Below, in pieces: positions 1 to 7,141 of a DNA stretch of 53,351 bases (its first letter is position 1; each line of letters opens with the position of its first letter). The notes under the pieces are model-generated. The model was not told where the DNA came from, searched no databases, and was given only the letters and a program-made list of their open reading frames with translations. Source of the DNA: Syntrophomonadaceae bacterium (GTDB taxonomy: Bacteria > Bacillota > Syntrophomonadia > Syntrophomonadales > Syntrophomonadaceae). A program made the translations under genes and the position numbers. The stretch covers positions 1-53,351 of the forward strand of contig JAAYBS010000029.1 in assembly GCA_012718855.1 (NCBI GenBank), given 5' to 3'.

Positions 1-14
1 AAAACGGGCAAACA

Positions 15-60
15 AAAAAGGTGAATAGCTGTATTTTTTATAACAGCTATTCACCTTTTT
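15..60 (-). terminator. Rho-independent terminator after the SDR gene
   Basis: An 18-bp perfect inverted repeat (15-32 with 43-60) encloses a 10-nt AT loop. Its ends are A5 and T5, so it can terminate in both directions. It lies 29 nt past the stop codon of the minus-strand SDR gene. Confidence 0.9.
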
Positions 61-88
61 GACGCTCTTAAAAGCTTAATTTTACAGT

Positions 89-847
89 TTAAACATAACA
101 GGACATACCACCATCAATAATAAAAATATTTCCCGTCAGCCAGCGAGAGTCATCAGAAGCAAAGAATATGATACTTCCGTCCATATCTTCCGGATATCCT
201 ACTCTTTTCATGGGGAAGAGGCGATTTAATTTGTCCATTTTACCCGCTGCTTCCAAGCGGTCAATTTCCGGCTGCATCATTGGAGTTATAATATGAGAAG
301 GGCATAAACAATTTACTCTTATAGACGGTCCGATTTCAGAAGCCAGAGCTCTGGTAAATTGAACTACGCCACCCTTCATAGCGCAATAGGCCGTAGAGTA
401 TTTACCACCAAAAACGCCCAATATTGAAGAAACATTAATAATACTCCCCCCCTCATTCTTTTGCATAAGGGGAAGCATAACCTGCGTAACTGCAAATACA
501 CTGCGTAAATCAATTTTATATAAATAATCCAATTCATCCAGCGTGGTATCCATAAAAGCCTTGCGCATACCGGAGCCGGCATTATTAACCATAATATCCA
601 GGCGGCCCCATTCCCGGTCAATTATATCCCTAATCTGCTCCAGATCAGCCTGCTCAGTAACATCACCCGCAAAATACCTGGCAGTTCCGCCTGCCGCTTC
701 AATTTCCTTGACAGTTTCCTGTAATGGATCCGGACGACGCCCCATAACCATTACTTTTGCACCTTCTTTGGCCAAAGCAATAGCCGCTGATTTCCCGATT
801 CCAGTTCCCCCACCGGTAACAAAAGCTACTTTCCCTTCTAATTTCAT
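89..847 (-). CDS. Short-chain dehydrogenase/reductase (SDR)
   Basis: This is a 252-aa classical SDR, an NAD(P)-dependent oxidoreductase of the cytoplasm. The Rossmann motif TGGGTGIG is at residues 11-18, NNAG at 88-91, Ser140/141 precede the active site, and the YxxxK pair is Tyr154/Lys158. The C-terminus has the usual DGG motif. I chose the ATG at 847 rather than 862 because GGAG lies 9 nt upstream and the family normally begins MxLxGKxAxVTGG. The substrate cannot be read from sequence. A 3-oxoacyl or hydroxyacyl reductase is plausible given the fatty-acid genes nearby. The gene appears monocistronic and ends at the 15-60 terminator. Confidence 0.9.
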   Translation of the reverse strand: MKLEGKVAFVTGGGTGIGKSAAIALAKEGAKVMVMGRRPDPLQETVKEIEAAGGTARYFAGDVTEQADLEQIRDIIDREWGRLDIMVNNAGSGMRKAFMDTTLDELDYLYKIDLRSVFAVTQVMLPLMQKNEGGSIINVSSILGVFGGKYSTAYCAMKGGVVQFTRALASEIGPSIRVNCLCPSHIITPMMQPEIDRLEAAGKMDKLNRLFPMKRVGYPEDMDGSIIFFASDDSRWLTGNIFIIDGGMSCYV

Positions 848-952
848 CTTTTTCCACTCCATTTCATTATTTTTTCCCGATCCTGAAATATAAATTAGAA
901 TTTAAAATTCCACACCCGGGTATTAAATCCTTTGACCGGTCTTTATGATGTT

Positions 953-2746
953 TCAGCCTAAGTTAATATTCTTCATAAACAGCTCCTGGAACTGCGGTTC
1001 CAGAGCCAAATCTATATATTTGATACGTTGTTGATAATCTACAGCACGTCTGGCATAATCTTTATCTAATAAAGCAGCAATTGCTCCTGTCATAGCAGCA
1101 TTCCCCAACAGTTTTACTTTTGATGGCAAAACTGGTGGCAGTAATCCTATTTCTATAACATTTAAAATATCAACTGCCTGACCAAATGCACCGGCCAGAT
1201 AAATATGGTCTAAATCCTGCCAGTTCATTTGGGCTCTATTTAATAATATATCGATGCCGGTACGAATAGCTGCTTTAGCCAATTGCACCTGCCTGATATC
1301 TTCAATAGTAAAAACCAGACGTTCATCACTATGCTCATTGCTATCAGTCAGGGAAAAACCATTTGCATATAAAGCATAACTTTCACCCTTTTCAGTTACT
1401 GCTCCTGACTGATCAATGTAACCAGCCCTCAGTAGAACTGCCAGCATATCTAAAATTGCTGATCCGCAAATACCACGAGGTACTCCCGAACCCAAAACAT
1501 TGAACTGTATTTCTTCTGTTTCCGTAAGCCAAATCCGATCTATAGCCCCGCTGGTGGCTCTCATGCCACAACTTATATTGCCACCTTCCAAAGCCGGGCC
1601 TGCAGCAGTCGATGTAGCCCACATAGCCTTTCCATCTGCCAGAATAATTTCACCATTGGTTCCAATATCAATAAATATATATCTTTTTGCTTTAGAAGGC
1701 AGCGCCAATAACCCTGCTACTGCATCGGCTCCCACAAATCCTCCCGCCTGAGGAAGAATTATAAGCGGTGATTGTCCCCCGGCCTGAAGACCTAAAGAAG
1801 CAGCAGACATTTCAATACTATCCAGGAATAATCCCGCATAAGGCGCAGATGCAAAACCATTTACCTTAAGATTCATAAACAGATGCAGCATCACTGGATT
1901 ACCTGCCACTGTATAACGATAAACATCATCACCGGTAGCCTCAGCCTGTTTTAAAACATCTTCAATCATGCTGTTAACATTATTGAGTAAAATCTGATGT
2001 AATTTCTCCAATCCATCCTCATGTTCCAAACAGTAACTTACACGACTTATAATATCAGCACCATAAATCCTTTGCATATTAGTCTTTGATATTACCCCCA
2101 CTACCTGACCATCAACCAGATTAATTAATGAAACTAATAAACTGGTAGTTCCCAAATCCAGAGCAATGCCATAGGCAGGTTTTTCATAGCGACCAGCATA
2201 CAACAAATACTTATTATCCAATATCAACCCAATTAACTCTAAAGAAGGCCGACCTTCCCGGTCTAATCCGGCTAACTCATTCAGATTATTGACTGTAATC
2301 TGAAACTCCAGTTCAGGTAAAGCTTGACGAATACGCTGATAAATAGGTTGGGGATTTTGCTTATCCAGACCCGGTATAAAGAAATTACGAAACTGAGCTG
2401 CCTTTTTGCCGGTTGCTATTTTAGCCATTGAATTTGCAGATATATCATCCGTCATATAGGGAAGTTGAACATCTACCGTTCCCATTACCCTGCTATAACA
2501 GGCTAATCTATCTCCGCTGCTTAATTCATCCGGTAATAATTTGGCTTTTTCTTCCTCAGTAATAGGACTAAGTTCACCACTTACACGCACTTTGCATTTT
2601 CCGCAGGTTCCCCTACCCCCACACTCAGTTGCAAAACCTGAAACTGAAACAGCCAGTACCTCCCAGAGACTTTTACCAATCGGAGCCCATTGCGAGTAAC
2701 TAGTGCCATCAGCAGCTATTAAATTTACTTTCACCTGTTCCTGCAT
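953..2746 (-). CDS. RACo-like [2Fe-2S] ferredoxin fused to an ASKHA domain
   Basis: This 597-aa protein starts with a plant-type ferredoxin domain. Cys42, Cys48 and Cys51 (C-x5-C-x2-C) and Cys83 are the likely cluster ligands. A linker (about 100-190) is followed by an actin-like ATPase fold: ALDLGTTS near 195, FIDIGTNGE near 357 and an AGAFG loop near 515. Known members (RACo, DUF4445 family) use ATP to drive electrons to the cobalt of corrinoid methyltransferases. No corrinoid protein or methyltransferase is encoded in this window, so its partner is unknown. GGGGG lies upstream of the ATG. It is cytoplasmic and probably monocistronic. Confidence 0.87.
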   Translation of the reverse strand: MQEQVKVNLIAADGTSYSQWAPIGKSLWEVLAVSVSGFATECGGRGTCGKCKVRVSGELSPITEEEKAKLLPDELSSGDRLACYSRVMGTVDVQLPYMTDDISANSMAKIATGKKAAQFRNFFIPGLDKQNPQPIYQRIRQALPELEFQITVNNLNELAGLDREGRPSLELIGLILDNKYLLYAGRYEKPAYGIALDLGTTSLLVSLINLVDGQVVGVISKTNMQRIYGADIISRVSYCLEHEDGLEKLHQILLNNVNSMIEDVLKQAEATGDDVYRYTVAGNPVMLHLFMNLKVNGFASAPYAGLFLDSIEMSAASLGLQAGGQSPLIILPQAGGFVGADAVAGLLALPSKAKRYIFIDIGTNGEIILADGKAMWATSTAAGPALEGGNISCGMRATSGAIDRIWLTETEEIQFNVLGSGVPRGICGSAILDMLAVLLRAGYIDQSGAVTEKGESYALYANGFSLTDSNEHSDERLVFTIEDIRQVQLAKAAIRTGIDILLNRAQMNWQDLDHIYLAGAFGQAVDILNVIEIGLLPPVLPSKVKLLGNAAMTGAIAALLDKDYARRAVDYQQRIKYIDLALEPQFQELFMKNINLG

Positions 2747-2794
2747 TAATTTATTCCCCCGTCAATACACTGATATGATTGTCTTCAAAATAAC

Positions 2795-2818
2795 AAAAAG
2801 GCGGCTATACGCCGCCTA
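2795..2818 (-). terminator. Rho-independent terminator
   Basis: A GGCGGC/GCCGCC stem with a 5-nt loop is followed on the minus strand by TTTTTG. It lies 13 nt beyond the stop codon of the small membrane protein gene at 2831. Confidence 0.85.
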
Positions 2819-2830
2819 TTCCGTTCATGA

Positions 2831-3160
2831 TTATTCAGCTTTAGTCTCCGCCATTAAGGCAAAGGCAAAGATAAATACCCATACTAAAGATAACAAAAGT
2901 GCATTGGTAGCAGTTGACCAGTTATTACTTTCTAAAATCGCTTTATTCCCCATCGAATAATAAACATTAAATCCGACCATACCAATTCCGGTAAGAATAT
3001 AGATAGCCTTTTTTGCCCCTGCGGATAGCTCAAATTTCTTTGCCCAACTACAAAACTTTAGGAAAATGAATATCCCCAACGCTACCATCAATAAAGTGAC
3101 AAGCGGATTGGAAAACAGGCCAGAACCTCCTGCTGAAGCCGAACCAAAAATTGCCAACAC
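2831..3160 (-). CDS. Small hydrophobic membrane protein, function unknown
   Basis: I do not recognise this 109-aa protein. It has three likely membrane segments, at about residues 17-36, 48-66 and 86-104. A short basic stretch (WAKKFELSAGAKK) joins the first two, and the end is acidic (AETKAE). The start is GTG at 3160, supported by a G-rich Shine-Dalgarno (GAGGGGGGTG) 5-6 nt away. It has its own terminator and lies divergent from rnpB. Composition and ribosome binding site make it a convincing gene, but no catalytic motif is visible. Confidence 0.75.
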   Translation of the reverse strand: MLAIFGSASAGGSGLFSNPLVTLLMVALGIFIFLKFCSWAKKFELSAGAKKAIYILTGIGMVGFNVYYSMGNKAILESNNWSTATNALLLSLVWVFIFAFALMAETKAE

Positions 3161-3326
3161 TCTTTCACCCCCCTCTTACCAGTTTTTAATATTGTATTAC
3201 TTTTGCCAGGGCAATACAAGAAACCAAAGGGTCCCCTCTCCTACTTGTCAAGTATTCGCTATTAACATTATATTTCCTGCCTGTAAAAAATAATAATTAA
3301 CTTAAAAAGGTATAAATTTCTCTGAC

Positions 3327-3355
3327 TTTACAGCAGCGCCTTACTCATATATAAT
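3327..3355 (+). promoter_or_regulatory. Vegetative promoter of rnpB
   Basis: TTTACA (3327-3332) and TATAAT (3350-3355) are separated by 17 nt, a near-consensus sigma-A promoter. Transcription would begin about 16 nt before the first P1 helix base of RNase P RNA. Confidence 0.8.
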
Positions 3356-3377
3356 GACATAGCATAATCAATAAATA

Positions 3378-3797
3378 AAGTAAGTAAATCGGATAGTCGC
3401 GGGCTGGAAACAGTCTGAGGAAAGTCGGAGCTCCACAGGGCAGGGTGCTGGATAACGTCCAGTGGGGGTGACCTCAAGGAAAGTGCCACAGAAATAAACC
3501 GCCCGGCACTCAAAAGAATTTAATTGTTAAAAAAACAACAAATTAACCATTTCAGTCATTGTTTTTAGCAAATTAAATTGCTTTGAGTGCCGGGTAAGGG
3601 TGGAACGGTGAGGTAAGAGCTCACCAGCATTTAGGTGACTAAATGGCTAGGCAAACCCCACCTGGAGCAAGACCAAATAGAGGAACCATGGAATTGCCCG
3701 TTCCGTTCCCGGGTTAGGTCGCTTGAAGTACCAGGCAACTGGTATTCCAGATAGATGACTATCGAAAACAGAACTCCGCTTACAGATTTACTTACTT
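3378..3797 (+). ncRNA. rnpB: RNase P RNA, bacterial type A
   Basis: This is the catalytic RNA of RNase P, which matures tRNA 5' ends. The conserved core GAGGAAAGTC is at 3416-3425. Other signature blocks are present, including GGTAAGAGCTCACC, GGCAAACCCC, AGAGGAACCATGG and ACAGAACTCCGCTTA. The ends 3378-3390 and 3785-3797 are complementary over 13 bp and form P1. The P12 region is long and AT-rich: GGCACTCAAA near 3505 pairs with TTTGAGTGCC near 3583-3593, extending into further AT pairs. A promoter and terminator flank the gene, so it is an independent unit. Confidence 0.97.
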
Positions 3798-3810
3798 TAA
3801 AAATTTAGAT

Positions 3811-3850
3811 AACCAGTAGTGCTTGCTCGACATGCACTACTGGTTTTTTT
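3811..3850 (+). terminator. Rho-independent terminator of rnpB
   Basis: AACCAGTAGTGC (3811-3822) pairs perfectly with GCACTACTGGTT (3834-3845) and is followed by a T-run. It begins 14 nt after the end of P1. Confidence 0.92.
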
Positions 3851-3993
3851 ATGTAATACCATACTGAATTCATCTTAAATGTCTTTTTGCTTTTCCCCTT
3901 ATTGAATAGTTTAATATGATATAAGCCATTTTTATATGATATATTATTATGAGGGGAATTTTTTTTGCTATGACTAAAGGGGGGGGTAATAGC

Positions 3994-5352
3994 ATGAAAA
4001 TTAATGATCAGGAAATGCTTAATATTGTTGAACATATGATAGATAATCCATATATGGGAGTTATCTATGTTAATGCCAAATGCGAAATACTGGTAGTAAA
4101 TGAAACTTTTGCTGAAATATTAAGCGTAAAGACAGATGCTTTGTTGGGTAAACATATCAATGAAATAATTCCAGACTCAAGATTACCACACACAATAAAA
4201 ACTGGAGAAACCAATCTCTGTGAATTATGCATTGTGAATAACCAAAAACTAATCTCTATGCGGGTACCTATTTATAATAACGGTAAAATTGTAGGCGCTA
4301 TGTCCAAGACTCTGTTCCTGGATATCTCAACTGCCCGTAATATGATGGAATTAATTGAACCTGATAATCAATCTGCACCCATATCATCAAATAAATTTTT
4401 CGGAAAATATTGCCTGGATGATATTATCGGCAATAATGCCAAACTTTGCCGAGCCAAATCTCTTTCCTTACAAGTAGCCAACAATAACTCCAATGTTCTT
4501 ATTATTGGAGAAAGCGGAACTGGTAAAGAATTATTTGCTCATGCCATACATAATGCCGGGCAACGTAAGGATTACCCTTTTGTACGCATCAACTGTACCT
4601 GCATACCTGAGAATCTGCTGGAATCAGAACTGTTCGGCTATGAAGAAGGAGCCTTTACCGGTGCTCGTAAAGGGGGTAAAAAAGGTAAGTTTGAACTAGC
4701 CGATCGGGGAACTATTTTTTTGGATGAAATTGGTGAGATGCCTCTAAACATGCAAACCAAACTGCTTAGTTTTCTACAGGAAAAAGAATTTGAGCCGGTT
4801 GGAGCTAATTATACCATTCAATCCAACGCACGAGTTATTGCAGCTACCAATACTGATTTGGAAAAAGCCGTAGCGGAAGGTAGATTCCGTGAAGACTTGT
4901 ATTACCGCTTAAACGTAGTGTCTTTGATGTTGCCTCCTTTGCGGGATCGAATAGATGATATCTCTTTGTTAACCGAATTTCTTATAAAGAAGCTTAACCG
5001 TCAGCTGTTAACCAACATTGAAGGTATTGATATTGAAGCTTTGAAATTACTGGAAAAGTATTCCTGGCCAGGAAACATTCGCGAACTGGAAAACTTACTG
5101 GAAAGAGCTATCAACCTTGCACTTCTGGAATGTGAAAAGCGTATTATTCCTACCCACTTCCCTACTCTGCAGAATAACAAGATTGAATCCAAAACTACTC
5201 TTTCCTTAAATGAAGCAGTGGAAAACCTGGAATACCAATTAATAATGAAAACTTTGCGTTCCAATAATAACAATAAAACTGTAACTGCCAGAATGCTGGA
5301 CATACATCCTTCCGTATTATACCGCAAACTTAAAAAGTATAATTTGGCTTAA
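3994..5352 (+). CDS. Sigma-54-dependent transcriptional activator (PAS-AAA-Fis)
   Basis: This 452-aa enhancer-binding protein has an N-terminal PAS sensor domain (about residues 10-115) and an AAA+ domain (about 140-370) with Walker A GESGTGKE, the GAFTGA sigma-54 contact loop and a FLDEIGEM Walker B. It ends in a Fis-type helix-turn-helix (TVTARMLDIHPSVLYRKL). I chose ATG 3994 because a run of eight G lies 7 nt upstream. An upstream in-frame ATG at 3949 lacks such a site. It lies just before a gene pair preceded by a sigma-54 promoter, so it very likely controls thiolase and acyl-CoA dehydrogenase expression. The PAS ligand is not evident. Confidence 0.93.
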   Translation: MKINDQEMLNIVEHMIDNPYMGVIYVNAKCEILVVNETFAEILSVKTDALLGKHINEIIPDSRLPHTIKTGETNLCELCIVNNQKLISMRVPIYNNGKIVGAMSKTLFLDISTARNMMELIEPDNQSAPISSNKFFGKYCLDDIIGNNAKLCRAKSLSLQVANNNSNVLIIGESGTGKELFAHAIHNAGQRKDYPFVRINCTCIPENLLESELFGYEEGAFTGARKGGKKGKFELADRGTIFLDEIGEMPLNMQTKLLSFLQEKEFEPVGANYTIQSNARVIAATNTDLEKAVAEGRFREDLYYRLNVVSLMLPPLRDRIDDISLLTEFLIKKLNRQLLTNIEGIDIEALKLLEKYSWPGNIRELENLLERAINLALLECEKRIIPTHFPTLQNNKIESKTTLSLNEAVENLEYQLIMKTLRSNNNNKTVTARMLDIHPSVLYRKLKKYNLA

Positions 5353-5471
5353 CCGGGGCAATTTTGCATTACTATTATACCTTAACGGTCTATCTTCACA
5401 TTGGTTTTTGCAATTATGCAAAATAATATTGTTATACTGCAATAAACGTATAATTATTTTGTATCCTATCA

Positions 5472-5510
5472 GAAACGCATCCTCTCATTTTGAGAGACAT
5501 GCGTTTTTTG
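5472..5510 (+). terminator. Rho-independent terminator of the sigma-54 activator gene
   Basis: AAACGCAT and CTCTC pair with GAGAG and ATGCGTTT around an ATTTT loop, with a small internal bulge. A T6 run follows. Confidence 0.85.
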
Positions 5511-5570
5511 TTAGTTTTCTTTTATAGTCCTTCTCCTGCCTTGATAAGCCTAATTACCCATCTCTCATAT

Positions 5571-5631
5571 TGCGAATATTCAGATATTTGTTAATGCTCA
5601 ATTATTGTGCCTAAATGTCTGTATATTCGTA
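5571..5631. promoter_or_regulatory. Candidate enhancer pair for the sigma-54 activator
   Basis: TGCGAATATTCAGA (5571-5584) and TCTGTATATTCGTA (5618-5631) are inverted copies of one another, matching at 12 of 14 positions. Their centres are 47 bp apart. The nearer copy ends about 48 bp before the estimated transcription start, which is close for an upstream activating site. The pair sits between the activator gene terminator and the -24/-12 promoter. Confidence 0.5.
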
Positions 5632-5652
5632 TTTTTCTGTTATTCGAAATAA

Positions 5653-5668
5653 TGGCATAAATATTGCT
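5653..5668 (+). promoter_or_regulatory. Sigma-54 (-24/-12) promoter
   Basis: TGGCATAAATATTGCT keeps the invariant GG and GC elements exactly 10 nt apart and the flanking TGGCA/TTGCT bases. Transcription would start near 5679. A sigma-54 activator gene directly upstream supports the call. Confidence 0.8.
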
Positions 5669-5720
5669 ATGTAATTAATACATTAAAAGGGAGGTGGTAA
5701 TAATAAAAAACTTTTAAACT

Positions 5721-5761
5721 TTGCGTAGTAATCCCAAAAAGAGAGAGCGGATACTGCGCAA
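5721..5761 (+). other. Stem-loop in the thiolase mRNA leader
   Basis: TTGCGTAGTAATCC (5721-5734) pairs with GGATACTGCGCAA (5749-5761) apart from one bulged A and a G-T pair. The loop is about 14 nt and purine-rich. No T-run follows, so it is not a terminator. RNA stability or regulation is possible. Confidence 0.4.
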
Positions 5762-5863
5762 CCCGATTAATTTCAGGTTTGTGTTGATCCCCATACCATC
5801 AATAGATTAGAGATAGAAAGTATTTTGAAGCGTTTTTTATGGAGGGAAGGAGTTGATATTTTA

Positions 5864-7063
5864 GTGAATGAAGTTGTAATCGTTAGTGCATGCAGAACTG
5901 CTATCGGTAAGTTCATGGGAAGTCTTAAAGATGTCTCCGCCAAGGAACTGGCTATCACTGTCGGCAAGGCAGCAATCGAACGGGCGGGTATCTCCGCAGA
6001 TATAGTGGACGAGATAGTGGTTGGTCAGGTCTATCAACATTTACAGGGTTCGTTGGTTTCACGCCAGATTGCTATGGCAGTTGGACTGCCCGTAAGCAGT
6101 AATGCCTGTAATGTTAATCAAAACTGCGCCTCGGGAATGAGGGCGCTGGAAATTGCCTGTAATAATATAATCCTGGGTAAAACCGAAATTGGTCTGGTAA
6201 TTGGGGTGGAAAATATGACCAATACCCCCTATTTACTCCCCAAAGCCCGCATGGGATATCGTATGGGCCCTGGAACCATCGAGGACAGCATGATTCATGA
6301 CGGTCTGTATGATGGAATGGTTCCTGGTCATATGGGTATTACCGCTGAGAATATTGCTGAACAATATGGAATTACACGTGAAGAGTGTGATCAATTGGCA
6401 GTAATGAGTCATCAAAGAGCTACGCGGGCAGTTCAGGAAGGTATTTTTAAACGCGAAATAGTTCCGGTCGAAATCAAGAGTAAAAAAGGTGTGCTTTTAT
6501 ATGAGACCGATGAACACATGATTCCTGATGCTAACCTTGAAACTATGGCCAAATTGCCTTCCGCTTTCAAAAAAGGTGGCGTTGTAACTGCAGCTAATGC
6601 TTCGGGAATTAATGATGCCGCTGCAGCTGTAGTAGTCATGTCCAAACAGAAAGCAATAGAATTAGGCATCACTCCCCTTATGAAAATGCTTACCATTAGT
6701 GCCGAAGGTGTAGACCCCAAAGTGATGGGACTCGGACCCGCAGTTGCTATTCCCAAAGCTTTAAAAGCCGCCGGATTAAAATTTGAAGATATTGAGTATT
6801 GGGAAATTAATGAGGCTTTTGCAGCCCAGTTCCTGGGAGTCGGACTTATGCTCAAGCAGGATTTTGGCATAGATCTGGATATGGAAAAATGTAACCATAA
6901 CGGTTCCGGTATTGCATTGGGTCACCCGGTTGGCTGTACTGCACTTCGTATAGTAGTATCACTTTACTATGAAATGGAGCGTCTGGGACTTACCGTCGGA
7001 GGCGCCTCCCTGTGCGTGGGTGGAGGACCCGCACTTGCCTCTCTGTGGACCAGAGATATATAA
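5864..7063 (+). CDS. Acetyl-CoA acetyltransferase (thiolase)
   Basis: This 399-aa thiolase carries out the last step of beta-oxidation (3-ketoacyl-CoA + CoA to acetyl-CoA), or the reverse condensation. Nucleophile Cys88 is in NQNCASG, His354 in ALGHPVG and Cys384 in SLCVGGG. The start is GTG 5864, which gives the normal N-terminus (NEVVIVSACRTAIGKF). AAGGAG lies 11 nt upstream. An in-frame TTG at 5825 would add 13 residues unlike the family. It is the first gene of the sigma-54-preceded pair with acyl-CoA dehydrogenase, 78 nt upstream of it. The usual C-terminal GGGxG element reads GGGPALASLW, a minor deviation. Confidence 0.93.
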   Translation: MNEVVIVSACRTAIGKFMGSLKDVSAKELAITVGKAAIERAGISADIVDEIVVGQVYQHLQGSLVSRQIAMAVGLPVSSNACNVNQNCASGMRALEIACNNIILGKTEIGLVIGVENMTNTPYLLPKARMGYRMGPGTIEDSMIHDGLYDGMVPGHMGITAENIAEQYGITREECDQLAVMSHQRATRAVQEGIFKREIVPVEIKSKKGVLLYETDEHMIPDANLETMAKLPSAFKKGGVVTAANASGINDAAAAVVVMSKQKAIELGITPLMKMLTISAEGVDPKVMGLGPAVAIPKALKAAGLKFEDIEYWEINEAFAAQFLGVGLMLKQDFGIDLDMEKCNHNGSGIALGHPVGCTALRIVVSLYYEMERLGLTVGGASLCVGGGPALASLWTRDI

Positions 7064-7074
7064 AGGTCTGCAGC

Positions 7075-7092
7075 TTCCGCTTTAAAGCGGAA
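7075..7092. other. Perfect 18-nt palindrome between thiolase and acyl-CoA dehydrogenase
   Basis: TTCCGCTTTAAAGCGGAA is fully self-complementary. It lies 11 nt after the thiolase stop, and the RNA could form a hairpin with a tight loop. The following AAATTATT is not a good termination tract, so it may be an mRNA processing or stability element, or a protein site. Confidence 0.4.
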
Positions 7093-7141
7093 AAATTATT
7101 CCGGTAAGCTATAAATTTTATGATTATGAGGAGGAGAAACA

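Larger units (their letters stand above)
5353..5863 (+). other. Regulatory intergenic region before the thiolase gene
   Basis: No coding sequence is seen in these 511 nt. In order they hold a terminator, an inverted pair of candidate activator sites, a -24/-12 promoter, an orphan Shine-Dalgarno-like GGGAGGTGG (5689-5697) and a leader hairpin. The 5' leader of the thiolase message would be about 185 nt. Confidence 0.7.

Noticed and set aside
3328-3513. Open frame on the minus strand inside the rnpB region
   Set aside because: It covers RNase P RNA helices, has no ribosome binding site and its composition follows RNA pairing rather than coding.
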